Shown in pieces: positions 26,110-34,132 of a DNA stretch of 64,000 bases. A program made the position numbers and the translations under genes. This stretch comes from Niveibacterium sp. SC-1. GTDB taxonomy: Bacteria; Pseudomonadota; Gammaproteobacteria; Burkholderiales; Rhodocyclaceae. The number at the start of each line of letters is the position of its first letter. Position 1 is the stretch's first letter. The notes below the pieces were generated by a model. It was given only the letters and a program-made list of their open reading frames with translations. It searched no databases and was not told the origin of the DNA. The stretch spans positions 744,001 to 808,000 of the forward strand of contig NZ_CP151275.1 in assembly GCF_038235435.1 (NCBI RefSeq), read 5' to 3'.

Positions 26110-26793
26110 TCAGGTCCGCGCCCGGAACAAGCAAACCCGCGCCTCCGCATCGAAGCTCGCATGCAAGGCACCCAATAGTTCCTCCGCCCGCGCATAAGCG
26201 CGCTGCACCGCCGGTCGCGCCTGCATGCGCGCGAACCAGCGCGCGAGGTTCGGAAAGTCGACGAGGTTCTGGCGCTGTAGCTCGTGTTCGGCAACCCAGG
26301 GGTAGATCGCGATGTCGGCGATCGAGTACTCGCCTGCGATCCAGTCCTCGTGCGCCAGTGCACCGTCGAGTACGCGATACAGCCGCGTAGTTTCGCGCAC
26401 GTAGCGATCGATCGCGTAGGGCACGGGTTCCGGCGCGTAGCGCACGAAGTGGTGAGTCTGTCCGGCCATCGGCCCGAGTCCGCCGACCTGCCAGAAGAGC
26501 CATTGCAGGGCGCGGTAGCGTTGCGGGCCTTCGGCGGGGAGGAAGCGGCGGTGCTTGTCGGCGAGGTAGGTGAGGATGGCTCCGGACTCGAAGAGTCGCA
26601 CCGGCGAACCCGTCGTCTCGTCCTCCAGGGCCGGGATCTTGTTGTTGGGCGAGATGCGCAGGAAATCCGGCGTGAATTGCGCGCCGCGGCCGATGTCGAT
26701 CGGCACGACCTCGTAGGGCACGCCCAGCTCTTCGAGCAGGATCACCGGTTTGTGCCCGTTGGGCGTGTTCCAGTAGTAGAGCTTGAGGCTCAT
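26110..26793 (-). CDS. Nu-class glutathione S-transferase (YfcG/YghU-like)
   Basis: A 227-residue GST. The N-terminal thioredoxin-like domain starts KLYYWNTPNGHKPVILLEE and continues GRGAQFTPDFLRISPNNKIP, nearly diagnostic of the YfcG/YghU group, which act as glutathione-dependent disulfide reductases and peroxidases. ESGAILTYLADKH is the glutathione-binding loop. The start codon overlaps the stop of the DUF1993 gene (ATGA), showing translational coupling. Confidence 0.94.
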   Translation of the reverse strand: MSLKLYYWNTPNGHKPVILLEELGVPYEVVPIDIGRGAQFTPDFLRISPNNKIPALEDETTGSPVRLFESGAILTYLADKHRRFLPAEGPQRYRALQWLFWQVGGLGPMAGQTHHFVRYAPEPVPYAIDRYVRETTRLYRVLDGALAHEDWIAGEYSIADIAIYPWVAEHELQRQNLVDFPNLARWFARMQARPAVQRAYARAEELLGALHASFDAEARVCLFRART

Positions 26794-27401
26794 TGCGCGC
26801 CCCCCGTTTCGTTCTTCTCCATGAGGTAGCAGGGCGTGCCGTGCAGGTCGAGGTCGCCCTTGCCGAGCGGGATGCCCTGGGCGCGCAGCGCCGCGTAGCA
26901 GGTGTGGGCGTGGAAGTAGGCATTGGGCAGCACGTAGCGCCAGACGAAGTCCGTGAGTGCGAAGCGGCGCGTGTGCGAAGGCAGGCGCAGACAGATCGTG
27001 GGCGGCGCTTCCTGCCCGGCAAGCACAGCCCGCGTGGCGGCCAGTGCGCTCCGCGTCTGTTCCAGCAGGGGCGCGACTTCCTCCAGGGTCCGGACCAGTG
27101 GCCCGAACTGTTCCGGCGCCCCGCGGTTGAAGACGTGGTTCGCCTGGAGATGCTGCGTCTCGCCGCGCAACTGGGCGGCGGCGCCTTCGAGGCCGTCGCA
27201 CAGGATTCGCACCTGGTAGGCGAGGCTCAGCATGTCGGGCGCGAGGCGCGCGGCCAGCAGCGTGGCTTCGTCCAGGCCGCGGGCTTTCGCTGCGGAAGCG
27301 CTCTTGCGGAAGACCTGGGCCAGGGCAATGAGGAGGTCCTCGCACTGCGAGAGGGCCTGGGCGATGAGGAGTCCTGCGATCGGATTCGGCGAGGCGTTCA
27401 T
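26790..27401 (-). CDS. DUF1993 family protein
   Basis: A 203-residue mostly helical protein of the DUF1993 family: an N-terminal AQALSQCEDLLIALAQVFRK helix, RLAPDMLSLAYQVRILCDG, and a C-terminal segment with AYFHAHTCYAALRAQGIPLGKGDL. These are thought to be DinB-like four-helix proteins, function unknown. GGAGC precedes the ATG at 27401. Coupled to the GST gene; divergent from a LysR regulator. Confidence 0.88.
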   Translation of the reverse strand: MNASPNPIAGLLIAQALSQCEDLLIALAQVFRKSASAAKARGLDEATLLAARLAPDMLSLAYQVRILCDGLEGAAAQLRGETQHLQANHVFNRGAPEQFGPLVRTLEEVAPLLEQTRSALAATRAVLAGQEAPPTICLRLPSHTRRFALTDFVWRYVLPNAYFHAHTCYAALRAQGIPLGKGDLDLHGTPCYLMEKNETGGAQ

Positions 27402-27491
27402 GCGTGCTCCGTAGATGTGGGCGTCGCGTTGATGTCGGTGAAGCGTGCTGCGCATGATCGGTGATTCCATCGCAATTGCGTCGCGATCCAG

Positions 27492-27510
27492 CTTCAAACA
27501 GAATTTGAAG
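27492..27510. promoter_or_regulatory. Inverted repeat CTTCAAA-N5-TTTGAAG abutting a LysR start
   Basis: Perfect 7-bp arms around CAGAA, ending directly at the LysR start codon (27511). A second perfect palindrome, CGCAATTGCG, is at 27471-27480. Both sit in the divergent gap with DUF1993-GST and are good LysR operator candidates; the first would also cover the ribosome-binding region. Confidence 0.5.
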
Positions 27511-28425
27511 ATGAGCTACGGCATCAACGATCTGAAAGTCTTCGTCGCGGTCGCCGAGGGCGGCAACCTGAGCGCGGCGGCGCGTCGCATGAAGCTCACG
27601 CCGGCGGCGGTGAGCGCGGTCCTCAAGCGGCTGGAGGCCGCGGTGGGTGCGCGTCTCCTGGAGCGCTCCAGCCGTGCCTGCCGGCTTACCGACGCGGGTG
27701 GGGTTTTCCTCGATGCGGCGCGCCATTCGCTGGAGACCCTGCGCGGCGCCGAGGCCGCGGTGCAAGCGCGGGTGCGCGAGCCCAGCGGCCTGGTGCGCAT
27801 CTCCGCCCCCACCGATCTCGCGCGCTCCCTGCTCGGCGAATGGCTGGACGAGTTCCAGCAGCGCCATCCCAAGGTGGCGCTGTCGCTGACCGTGAGCGAC
27901 AGCGTGCAGGACCTGCTCTCCGACAGCCTGGACGTGGCCGTGCGCTACGGCCGCCTGCCGGACTCGGCCCTGGTGGCGAAGCCCTTGCGGATGACGCGTC
28001 GGCTCACCTGCGCTTCGCCCGATTACCTTGCCCGCCACGGCACGCCGCGGGTGCCGGCGGACCTCGCGCAGCACAACTGCCTGCGCTTCTCGGTCGGCGG
28101 CCGGCTCGATTCGGTATGGCAATACAGCGATGGCGGCGAGGGCGAGACCTTGGTGCGCCAGCGGGTGAGTGGCGACCGCGCGAGCGACGACAGCGCGCTG
28201 GTGAAACTGTGGGCGCTACAGGGGCGCGGCCTCATCAACAAGTCCGACCTTGACCTTGTGCGCGAGATCGAGACCGGCTGGCTGGTGCCGGTGTTGCAGG
28301 ACTTCCCCGGCCCGAAGATCCCGCTCAGCCTGGTCTTCGCCAGCACGCGACAGATGCCGGCCGCGGTGCGGGTGCTGGCGGACTTTCTCGTCGAGCGCGC
28401 GACGGCCGCGGTGCTGCCGGCCTAG
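27511..28425 (+). CDS. LysR family transcriptional regulator
   Basis: A 304-residue LysR protein: NLSAAARRMKLTPAAVSAVL helix-turn-helix, LLERSSRACRLTDAG, and an effector domain with SLDVAVRYGRLPDSALVAKP. Divergent from the DUF1993-GST pair, its probable target. The ATG at 27511 gives the standard N-terminus; a GTG at 27445 would add 22 residues that cross two palindromes, so it is less likely. Confidence 0.9.
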   Translation: MSYGINDLKVFVAVAEGGNLSAAARRMKLTPAAVSAVLKRLEAAVGARLLERSSRACRLTDAGGVFLDAARHSLETLRGAEAAVQARVREPSGLVRISAPTDLARSLLGEWLDEFQQRHPKVALSLTVSDSVQDLLSDSLDVAVRYGRLPDSALVAKPLRMTRRLTCASPDYLARHGTPRVPADLAQHNCLRFSVGGRLDSVWQYSDGGEGETLVRQRVSGDRASDDSALVKLWALQGRGLINKSDLDLVREIETGWLVPVLQDFPGPKIPLSLVFASTRQMPAAVRVLADFLVERATAAVLPA

Positions 28426-28441
28426 CGGAGGCGTTCGGGCT

Positions 28442-29437
28442 TCAGGTTTCGTCCTGCTCGCCCGAGCCGACGGCGGCGCGACCGAGGCGGTCGAGCACGG
28501 CTTCCCAGCCGGCGTCCGTGGGCGTCGCTTCGACCAGGATCACGCTGGCGCCACTCGCGTCCAGCGCGCGCAGGTTGGCGTAAAGCTCGTGGGCGAAGCC
28601 AGCCGCCAAGGCGGGTGCGGCGATCCATACGCGATGGGGCAGGGCGCTGGCGGGGCGGCGCGCCAGCACGGCGGTGTTCGCGCCGGTGGCGGCGAGCACC
28701 GCATCGAGACTGCGCGACTCCACCAGTTGCAGTGGCGTGCGCGGCGCGTAGTGCGCGGCCAGCGAACCGGACACGCGCGGGCCCTCGCCCGTGTGCGCCG
28801 CGGCAGGGGCGCGCATCGCGGGACGGCGGCCGATGACGGCGGCGATCGCGTCGGCGCCGATCGCGCCGGGACGCAGGATGGTCGGCGTGTCGCCGGAGAG
28901 ATCGAGGATGGTCGATTCGATGCCTACTTCGCAGGCGCCACCGTCCAGGATCATCGCGACGCCGCTGCCCAGCTCTTCGGCCACATGCGCCGCGGTGGTC
29001 GGGCTGATGCGGCCGAAGCGGTTCGCCGAGGGCGCGGCCACGCCGCCGCCAAAGGCACGCAGCAAGGCGAGCGCGACGGGATGGTCGGGCACGCGCAGGC
29101 CGACGGTGTCCTGGCCGCCGGTGACCACGTCGGGGACGTCCGCCTCCTTCTTCAGGATCAGCGTCATCGGGCCGGGCCAGAAGGCGCGGGCCAGCGCGAT
29201 GGCTTCCCTGGGCACGGCACGCGCCCATTGCGTGAGCTGTTCGGCGTCGGCGAGATGGACGATCAGCGGATGGTCTGCCGGCCGGCCCTTGGCGGCGAAG
29301 ATCTTCGCCGCGGCCTGTGGATTGGCGGCATCGGCACCCAGCCCATAGACGGTCTCGGTGGGCAGGGCGACGAGTTCGCCGGCACGGAGCAGGTCCGCGG
29401 CCTGGGCGATCGCGGCGGCGGTCGGGTGTTCGATCAT
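28442..29437 (-). CDS. L-threonylcarbamoyladenylate synthase (Sua5 type)
   Basis: A 331-residue protein. The YrdC domain fills the first ~205 residues (ALPTETVYGLGADA, AAKGRPADHPLIVHL, PSANRFGRISPT, ESTILDLSG), and a Sua5 C-terminal domain follows (GSLAAHYAPRTPL onward). It makes threonylcarbamoyl-AMP from Thr, bicarbonate and ATP, the first step of the tRNA t6A37 modification. It is longer than E. coli TsaC and equal to Sua5/YwlC. A shorter paralogue of the YciO type lies at 49399. Confidence 0.94.
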   Translation of the reverse strand: MIEHPTAAAIAQAADLLRAGELVALPTETVYGLGADAANPQAAAKIFAAKGRPADHPLIVHLADAEQLTQWARAVPREAIALARAFWPGPMTLILKKEADVPDVVTGGQDTVGLRVPDHPVALALLRAFGGGVAAPSANRFGRISPTTAAHVAEELGSGVAMILDGGACEVGIESTILDLSGDTPTILRPGAIGADAIAAVIGRRPAMRAPAAAHTGEGPRVSGSLAAHYAPRTPLQLVESRSLDAVLAATGANTAVLARRPASALPHRVWIAAPALAAGFAHELYANLRALDASGASVILVEATPTDAGWEAVLDRLGRAAVGSGEQDET

Positions 29438-29567
29438 GGAAAACGCAGACTGAAAGCGGGAACGGAAACAAGGCGTCGTCGCGAGGACGACACCCCGTAT
29501 TGTGGCCGATCGGGCGGCTCGCTGCGCTGCGCGGGCCCGAGACCCCTCGCGCCCCGGGGCACTGGCG

Positions 29568-31730
29568 CTAGTGCAGCCGACGTTCGTCGCGGCGTTCCTG
29601 GTGAGTGCGTTTGTGTTCGGCCTTGTCCTGGTACAGGCGCTCGTCGGCACTGCGCAACGCTTCGATCACGTCCTCCATGCCATGCCCTTCGAGGCGCGCG
29701 CTGCCCTGGCTGTAAGCCAGCGTCCAGGCGCGATCGCCACTGGCGTTGAGCGTCTGCACGCGTTCGGCGAGGCGCGCGACCATTGCAGCGAGCGCCGCCT
29801 CGTCCGGGACCTTGAGCGCCGCCACGAATTCGTCGCCACCCAGGCGCGCGCAGAGCCCTGACTCCCCGACGGCTTCTTCTAGGCTGCGGGCGAAGTCGGT
29901 GATTGCGCTGTCGCCCGCCACATGGCCGTAGGTGTCGTTGATCGCCTTGAGGCCGTCGAGGTCGGCCATCAGCAGCGCACCCGCGGCACCGTTGCTGTTC
30001 TCAAGCAGGGCGCGCATGAGGCCGCGTCGGTTCAGCAGGCCGGTGAGCATGTCGCGGTTGGCTTCTTCGTCGAGCGTGTCGCGGTCGCGCTGGGCCTGGT
30101 CCAGCTCCTGGCGCAGGTGGTCACGCGCGCGCTCCAGTTCGCTCACGATCTGGCGGCCGCAGACCACGGACGAGATGGCCTCGCGCACCTCCTCCAGCAG
30201 TACCAGCCAGGGGGAGTCACGTTCCAGCGCGCAGTAGCCGTAGTGGTCACGATGGCTGAAGAGTGGCTGCACCACCAGGCTGGTCTGCGGCAGGTCCGCG
30301 AAGTCCGGCGGCAACAAGTCGGCGCTGGCGAACTGGGTGTCGCCGACGGGCATGTCCACACCGTCGACCATGGCGAAGAGCAGGCGTGAGCGGGCGGGCA
30401 CCGCGCGCCGTGCGCCGGCCGCCAGGGAGCCGACGCCGGCATACACGCAGATGAAGGCGGTCTGGATGCCGATGGTCTGCAGGGCCCGGTGCAGCGCCGT
30501 GCGCAGGTCTTCGGCGCGCTGCCCGATGACGGCCTCCTGCAGCAGGCCGCCGAAGGTCCAGGCGTCGACCTGCTGGAGGAAGTTGCCGTGGTCGCCTTGC
30601 AGGTTTTCCACCTGGCTGAGCAGGGCGGTGGCGAGGACCAGCCGGCGGGTGCGCGTCGTACTCGGGGGACCGGAGGCGAGGTGGATCAGGGTCTCGTACA
30701 CCAGGGGACTGCCCAGGCTGGCCGAGAGGCAGCGGCGGGCGAAGTCGCCGAAGTCTTCGAGGAATTCCGCGTCGCACTCGGCCGGCGCGTCGAGTTCGGC
30801 GGCGAGGCGCGCTTCGGCCTGGGCCAGCCAGGCCGGGTGCGGGAGATCGGGCGGTGGCGGTTCGAGCAGCAGGTGCTGGCCGCAGCCACAGCTCGCGTGC
30901 ACTGCGAGCGTGGCCGGGACTTCGATCACCTTGCCGCCCTGCAGGCCGCCCAGCACGTCCAGCGCCGCGAAAGCCTGGCCGAGCAGGTCTTGCCGCACCG
31001 AGGTGAGCGGGATGCGGACCTGGCGGCTGCCAAACATGTCGTCGAAGCCCACGACCTTGAGCCGCGCGGGAACCGGCACGCCCGCGTCCATCAAGGTCTC
31101 CAGCGCACCGATCGCCATTTCGTCGTTGGCCGCGACCAGCGCGTCGATCTCTGCCACGTGCGGCATCAGCTTGCGCATGGCCTCGCGCCCGCCGGTGCGG
31201 ATGAACTCACCCCAGGCCTCGTGCTCGGGCGCGATCACCAGCCCTCTGGCGGCGAGGGCCTCGCGCAGGGCGTCGTGGCGTTCGATTTCATCCGTGTTGC
31301 GCGCCTGGCCGTGGATGTAGGCAAAGCGTCGGCAGCCGTGGGCATCGATCAGGTGCTCGGCCAGCGCGCGCATGCCGTGGCGGTTGTCCGACTGCACCGC
31401 CGTCACTTCGCTGAGGCCCGAGTAGCCGATCGATACGGTGGGCATGCGGTCGGCGAACTGCAGGATCATGCGGTCGAGCTCGCCGGCCTTGGCCTGGCTG
31501 CTGAAGGTGGAGCCCACCAGGATGGCGCCGTCCAGGCTCGCCTGTTCGGCCAGCCGGTAGGCCATGTTGAACTGCTGTTCGAACAGGCTCGCCGCGTTGA
31601 GCGCCCGCCCCGGGAAGAGCCGCAGGGCGACGCCGCGCGTCACGGCCGCCTGGCCGAGTGCGCTCACCATCTGGGCCTGGTAGGCGCCTTCGATGTCGCG
31701 GATCACTACACCGTAGACCGGGCGGGTCAC
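29568..31730 (-). CDS. LacI-like sugar-sensor domain fused to a diguanylate cyclase
   Basis: About 720 residues. The first ~285 form a LacI/periplasmic-binding-like fold without signal peptide or DNA-binding domain (VYGVVIRDIEGAYQAQMVSA, DGAILVGSTF, VVGFDDMFGSRQVRIPLTSV), ending in SCGCG, a cysteine motif common after this domain in signalling fusions. A helical and GAF-like middle follows, then a GGDEF domain near the C-terminus (ANRDMLTGLLNRRGL; active site LGGDEF at about 630-635). The inhibitory RxxD site is replaced by GESG. It should make cyclic di-GMP in the cytoplasm in response to a bound ligand. GTG at 31730 follows GGGAAGGA; a longer start at 31841 is possible. Confidence 0.85.
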   Translation of the reverse strand: MTRPVYGVVIRDIEGAYQAQMVSALGQAAVTRGVALRLFPGRALNAASLFEQQFNMAYRLAEQASLDGAILVGSTFSSQAKAGELDRMILQFADRMPTVSIGYSGLSEVTAVQSDNRHGMRALAEHLIDAHGCRRFAYIHGQARNTDEIERHDALREALAARGLVIAPEHEAWGEFIRTGGREAMRKLMPHVAEIDALVAANDEMAIGALETLMDAGVPVPARLKVVGFDDMFGSRQVRIPLTSVRQDLLGQAFAALDVLGGLQGGKVIEVPATLAVHASCGCGQHLLLEPPPPDLPHPAWLAQAEARLAAELDAPAECDAEFLEDFGDFARRCLSASLGSPLVYETLIHLASGPPSTTRTRRLVLATALLSQVENLQGDHGNFLQQVDAWTFGGLLQEAVIGQRAEDLRTALHRALQTIGIQTAFICVYAGVGSLAAGARRAVPARSRLLFAMVDGVDMPVGDTQFASADLLPPDFADLPQTSLVVQPLFSHRDHYGYCALERDSPWLVLLEEVREAISSVVCGRQIVSELERARDHLRQELDQAQRDRDTLDEEANRDMLTGLLNRRGLMRALLENSNGAAGALLMADLDGLKAINDTYGHVAGDSAITDFARSLEEAVGESGLCARLGGDEFVAALKVPDEAALAAMVARLAERVQTLNASGDRAWTLAYSQGSARLEGHGMEDVIEALRSADERLYQDKAEHKRTHQERRDERRLH

Positions 31731-31876
31731 GGCCGTCCTTCCCTTGCTGCGTGCATCTGCTGCCCCTGCGCACAGTGTGCGCAAACCCCCATAAACCGGT
31801 TTCTCGGCCGCTACGCGAGGAACTTGAGGCTTGATGCGCATGCTGCGACGCCGGACGGCCCCCGCCCAAGGGGGAA

Positions 31877-32624
31877 TCAGCGGCCTTCGTCGCGCTCCCG
31901 CCGCGCCCTGATCGAGGCCCAGAAACGTTCTACGAGCGCCTGCCGCTGCAGCCAGACCTGGCGGGACACCATCAGGTAGAGGTCGGTCTGCTCGAAAGGC
32001 ACCGGCAAGGGCTCGACGCGTAGATCCGGTTGGGCGGTCCGGGCATCGGCCGCCTGACCCAGCTCGACCACGGCGGCATCGAAGCGACCGGCGGCCAGCA
32101 TCGCGAGCAGCTGCCCGGGGCTGCGCGCGCTGTCATCAACCTTCATGCCCATCTGCTTGAGCCGTTCGACATGGGAGAAGCCGGCCTGCGCGCCGACCGC
32201 GCCACCGTCCAGTCCGCCGAAGCGCTGGCCGTCCCACTGGGCTGAACCGCCGCTGCGGCGATAGACGACGAAAACGCACCGAGCCGAGGCGGTAACGCCG
32301 GTCGGGTTTTCCCGCCTCACCGGGATAGACGAGAAAGGATTCCCGCGCGGCGAGCCAGGCCCCGACGCCCCCTGCGGCGTTGCCGCTGCGCAGCTCCTCG
32401 ATGCAGCGGGCGCGCGGCGCGCCGTGGTTGCCCAGGGTGATGCCTACGTCCTTCGCGGCCTCGCGGGCGAGGTTCTGCAGGACGCCATGGCCATCCGGCC
32501 GGGTGAAGGGCGGAAAGCCCTGGTCCGAGGTGCAGAGCTCGAAGTGTTCGGTCGCCCGCGCCGTGGACGCCAGGCCAAGGAGCAGGAGCGCCGGCAGGAG
32601 CGCAGGCAGACGAGAGGGCTTCAT
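31877..32624 (-). pseudogene. Frameshifted periplasmic solute-binding protein (SBP_bac_3 type)
   Basis: The ATG at 32624 opens a signal peptide (LPALLPALLLLGLASTARA) and a binding-protein start (FELCTSDQGFPPFTRPDGHG, AREAAKDVGITL). The frame is lost near 32265-32290: sense continues in another frame with VFVVYRRSGG, LKQMGMKVDD, GQLLAMLAAGRFDAAVVELG and a normal end at 31877. One frameshift separates the halves, giving a ~248-codon family-sized gene. Either a decayed gene or a sequencing error. It lies just upstream of the sensor-cyclase gene on the same strand. Confidence 0.75.
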
Positions 32625-32721
32625 GCGGACCTCTTCCCCGGTAGGGGTGCGCATTCTATGGGCGCATCGGGCGCGGGCCGCTAGACTCCCGCCCGACAAG
32701 ATCCACAAGAAAAGGGGAGAC

Positions 32722-33444
32722 ATGAACGCCTGGCTTTCGATCCTGCAGTTTCTCAGCTGGCAGGACTACGTGGGAATCGTGGTGTTCTGGGCCTGCTGGT
32801 TCGGCTACACCTGGTACGCCGAGCGCGGCCCGGCCAGCAAACACGGCCTGCCCGGCGTGATGTTCGAGTACCGGCTCCAGTGGAGTCGCCAGGACCCCTC
32901 GCGCGACATCCCGGTGACCAGCGCCTCACTGGTGGCCAACCTCACCAACAGCGTGTCCTTCTACGCCTCCACCACCATCTACATCATCGCGGGCCTGCTC
33001 GCCCTGGTGGGCGCGGTGGAGAAGATCAGCAGCTTCGCTGCCGAACTGCCTTTTGCCCAGCAGGCAAGCAAGGAGTTGCTCGAACTCAAGCTGCTCCTGC
33101 TCCTGATTGTCTTCATCACCGCTTACTTCAAGTTCACCTGGTCGCTGCGCCAGTTCAACTTCCTCTGCATCCTGATCGGTGGCGTGCCGCACGAGCGCAA
33201 TCTCACGGACCCCGAACGCAGCGAGAAATTCGCCCAGCGCATGGCGCGGGTGAACGCTAACGCCGGCGACGAGTTCAATCGCGGCCTGCGCGCCTACTAC
33301 TACGGCATCGCCGCGATGGCCTGGTTCATCCAGCCCTGGCTTTTCATCGCGATGACCGTGGGCGTCACGGCGGTTCTGTATCGCCGCGACTTCCACTCGC
33401 CGACGCTGAAGATCGTGCGCGACGAATTCCCGCCGACGATCTAG
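32722..33444 (+). CDS. DUF599 family membrane protein
   Basis: A 240-residue protein with about four membrane helices (YVGIVVFWACWFGYTWYAE, STTIYIIAGLLALVGAVEKI, LLLLLIVFITAYFKFTWSLR, AMAWFIQPWLFIAMTVGVTA), matching DUF599 in length and pattern (RQFNFLCILIGGVP, NRGLRAYYYGIAA). Function unknown. AAGGGGAGA precedes the ATG. Confidence 0.88.
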   Translation: MNAWLSILQFLSWQDYVGIVVFWACWFGYTWYAERGPASKHGLPGVMFEYRLQWSRQDPSRDIPVTSASLVANLTNSVSFYASTTIYIIAGLLALVGAVEKISSFAAELPFAQQASKELLELKLLLLLIVFITAYFKFTWSLRQFNFLCILIGGVPHERNLTDPERSEKFAQRMARVNANAGDEFNRGLRAYYYGIAAMAWFIQPWLFIAMTVGVTAVLYRRDFHSPTLKIVRDEFPPTI

Positions 33445-33574
33445 TTTCACGGCCGGAATCCACCACCGGAAGTACCGACTTCCGGCACTCCGCTCGCCGC
33501 GCCGGGCTCCACCACACCCGCTGGGTGACACTGCGCGCCGGGCATTTCTCTCACTTCCAGAAAAAGAGACCCGC

Positions 33575-34069
33575 ATGGCCAGCATCATCCTCCGCGAGCC
33601 CGAACTCATCCGCCAGACCAAGGCCAACAGCTGCTGGTACGCCTGCCTGAAGATGCTGCTCAAGTGGCATGAAGGCAGCAGCACGATCGGCGACAAGTCG
33701 GTGAAGAAGCTCGCCAGCCATTTCGTCCCGCGTTCCTACGAGGAGATCCCTTCGGGTTTTCTCGCCGCGCACAACGTGCGGGTGGAGGACGAGAACTTCG
33801 CCTCGGTCGATGACATCGCCGAGTTCCTCCGGCTCTTCGGCCCCTTCGTCGGGGGCGGCAAGGTCGGCAAGTTCTTCTTCGGCAAGCGGCGCTTCGGCCA
33901 CGCGATCCTCATCTACGGCGTGACGCCCGAGGGCCAGGTCCTGCATCACGACCCCACCCTGGGCGCGCGCTGCAAGATCAAGGGTGACAACTACATCAAG
34001 CTGCAGGATGGCGAACGCATGTATTACTTCCGCAATCCGGTCGTGGAGATCGTGGGCCAGGGCAGCTGA
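33575..34069 (+). CDS. Stand-alone papain-like cysteine peptidase (C39/AvrRpt2-like)
   Basis: A 164-residue protein with a readable papain-type active site: Gln14, then Cys20 in ANSCWYACLKMLL, His109 in FGHAILIYGV, and Asp126 in HHDPTLG. This matches the papain-like family that includes AvrRpt2 and C39-like peptidases. There is no signal peptide, propeptide or transporter domain, and the protein is only the catalytic domain. It lies 130 bases after the DUF599 gene and 63 before the DUF2339 gene, same strand. Its role is unknown: self-processing, an effector or a housekeeping protease are all open. Confidence 0.72.
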   Translation: MASIILREPELIRQTKANSCWYACLKMLLKWHEGSSTIGDKSVKKLASHFVPRSYEEIPSGFLAAHNVRVEDENFASVDDIAEFLRLFGPFVGGGKVGKFFFGKRRFGHAILIYGVTPEGQVLHHDPTLGARCKIKGDNYIKLQDGERMYYFRNPVVEIVGQGS

Positions 34070-34132
34070 AACCGCTGCGCACCATCCGGCCTCAATCTCC
34101 ACCGACGTCCTAGCGCTTTCCCGGGAGTTCTC

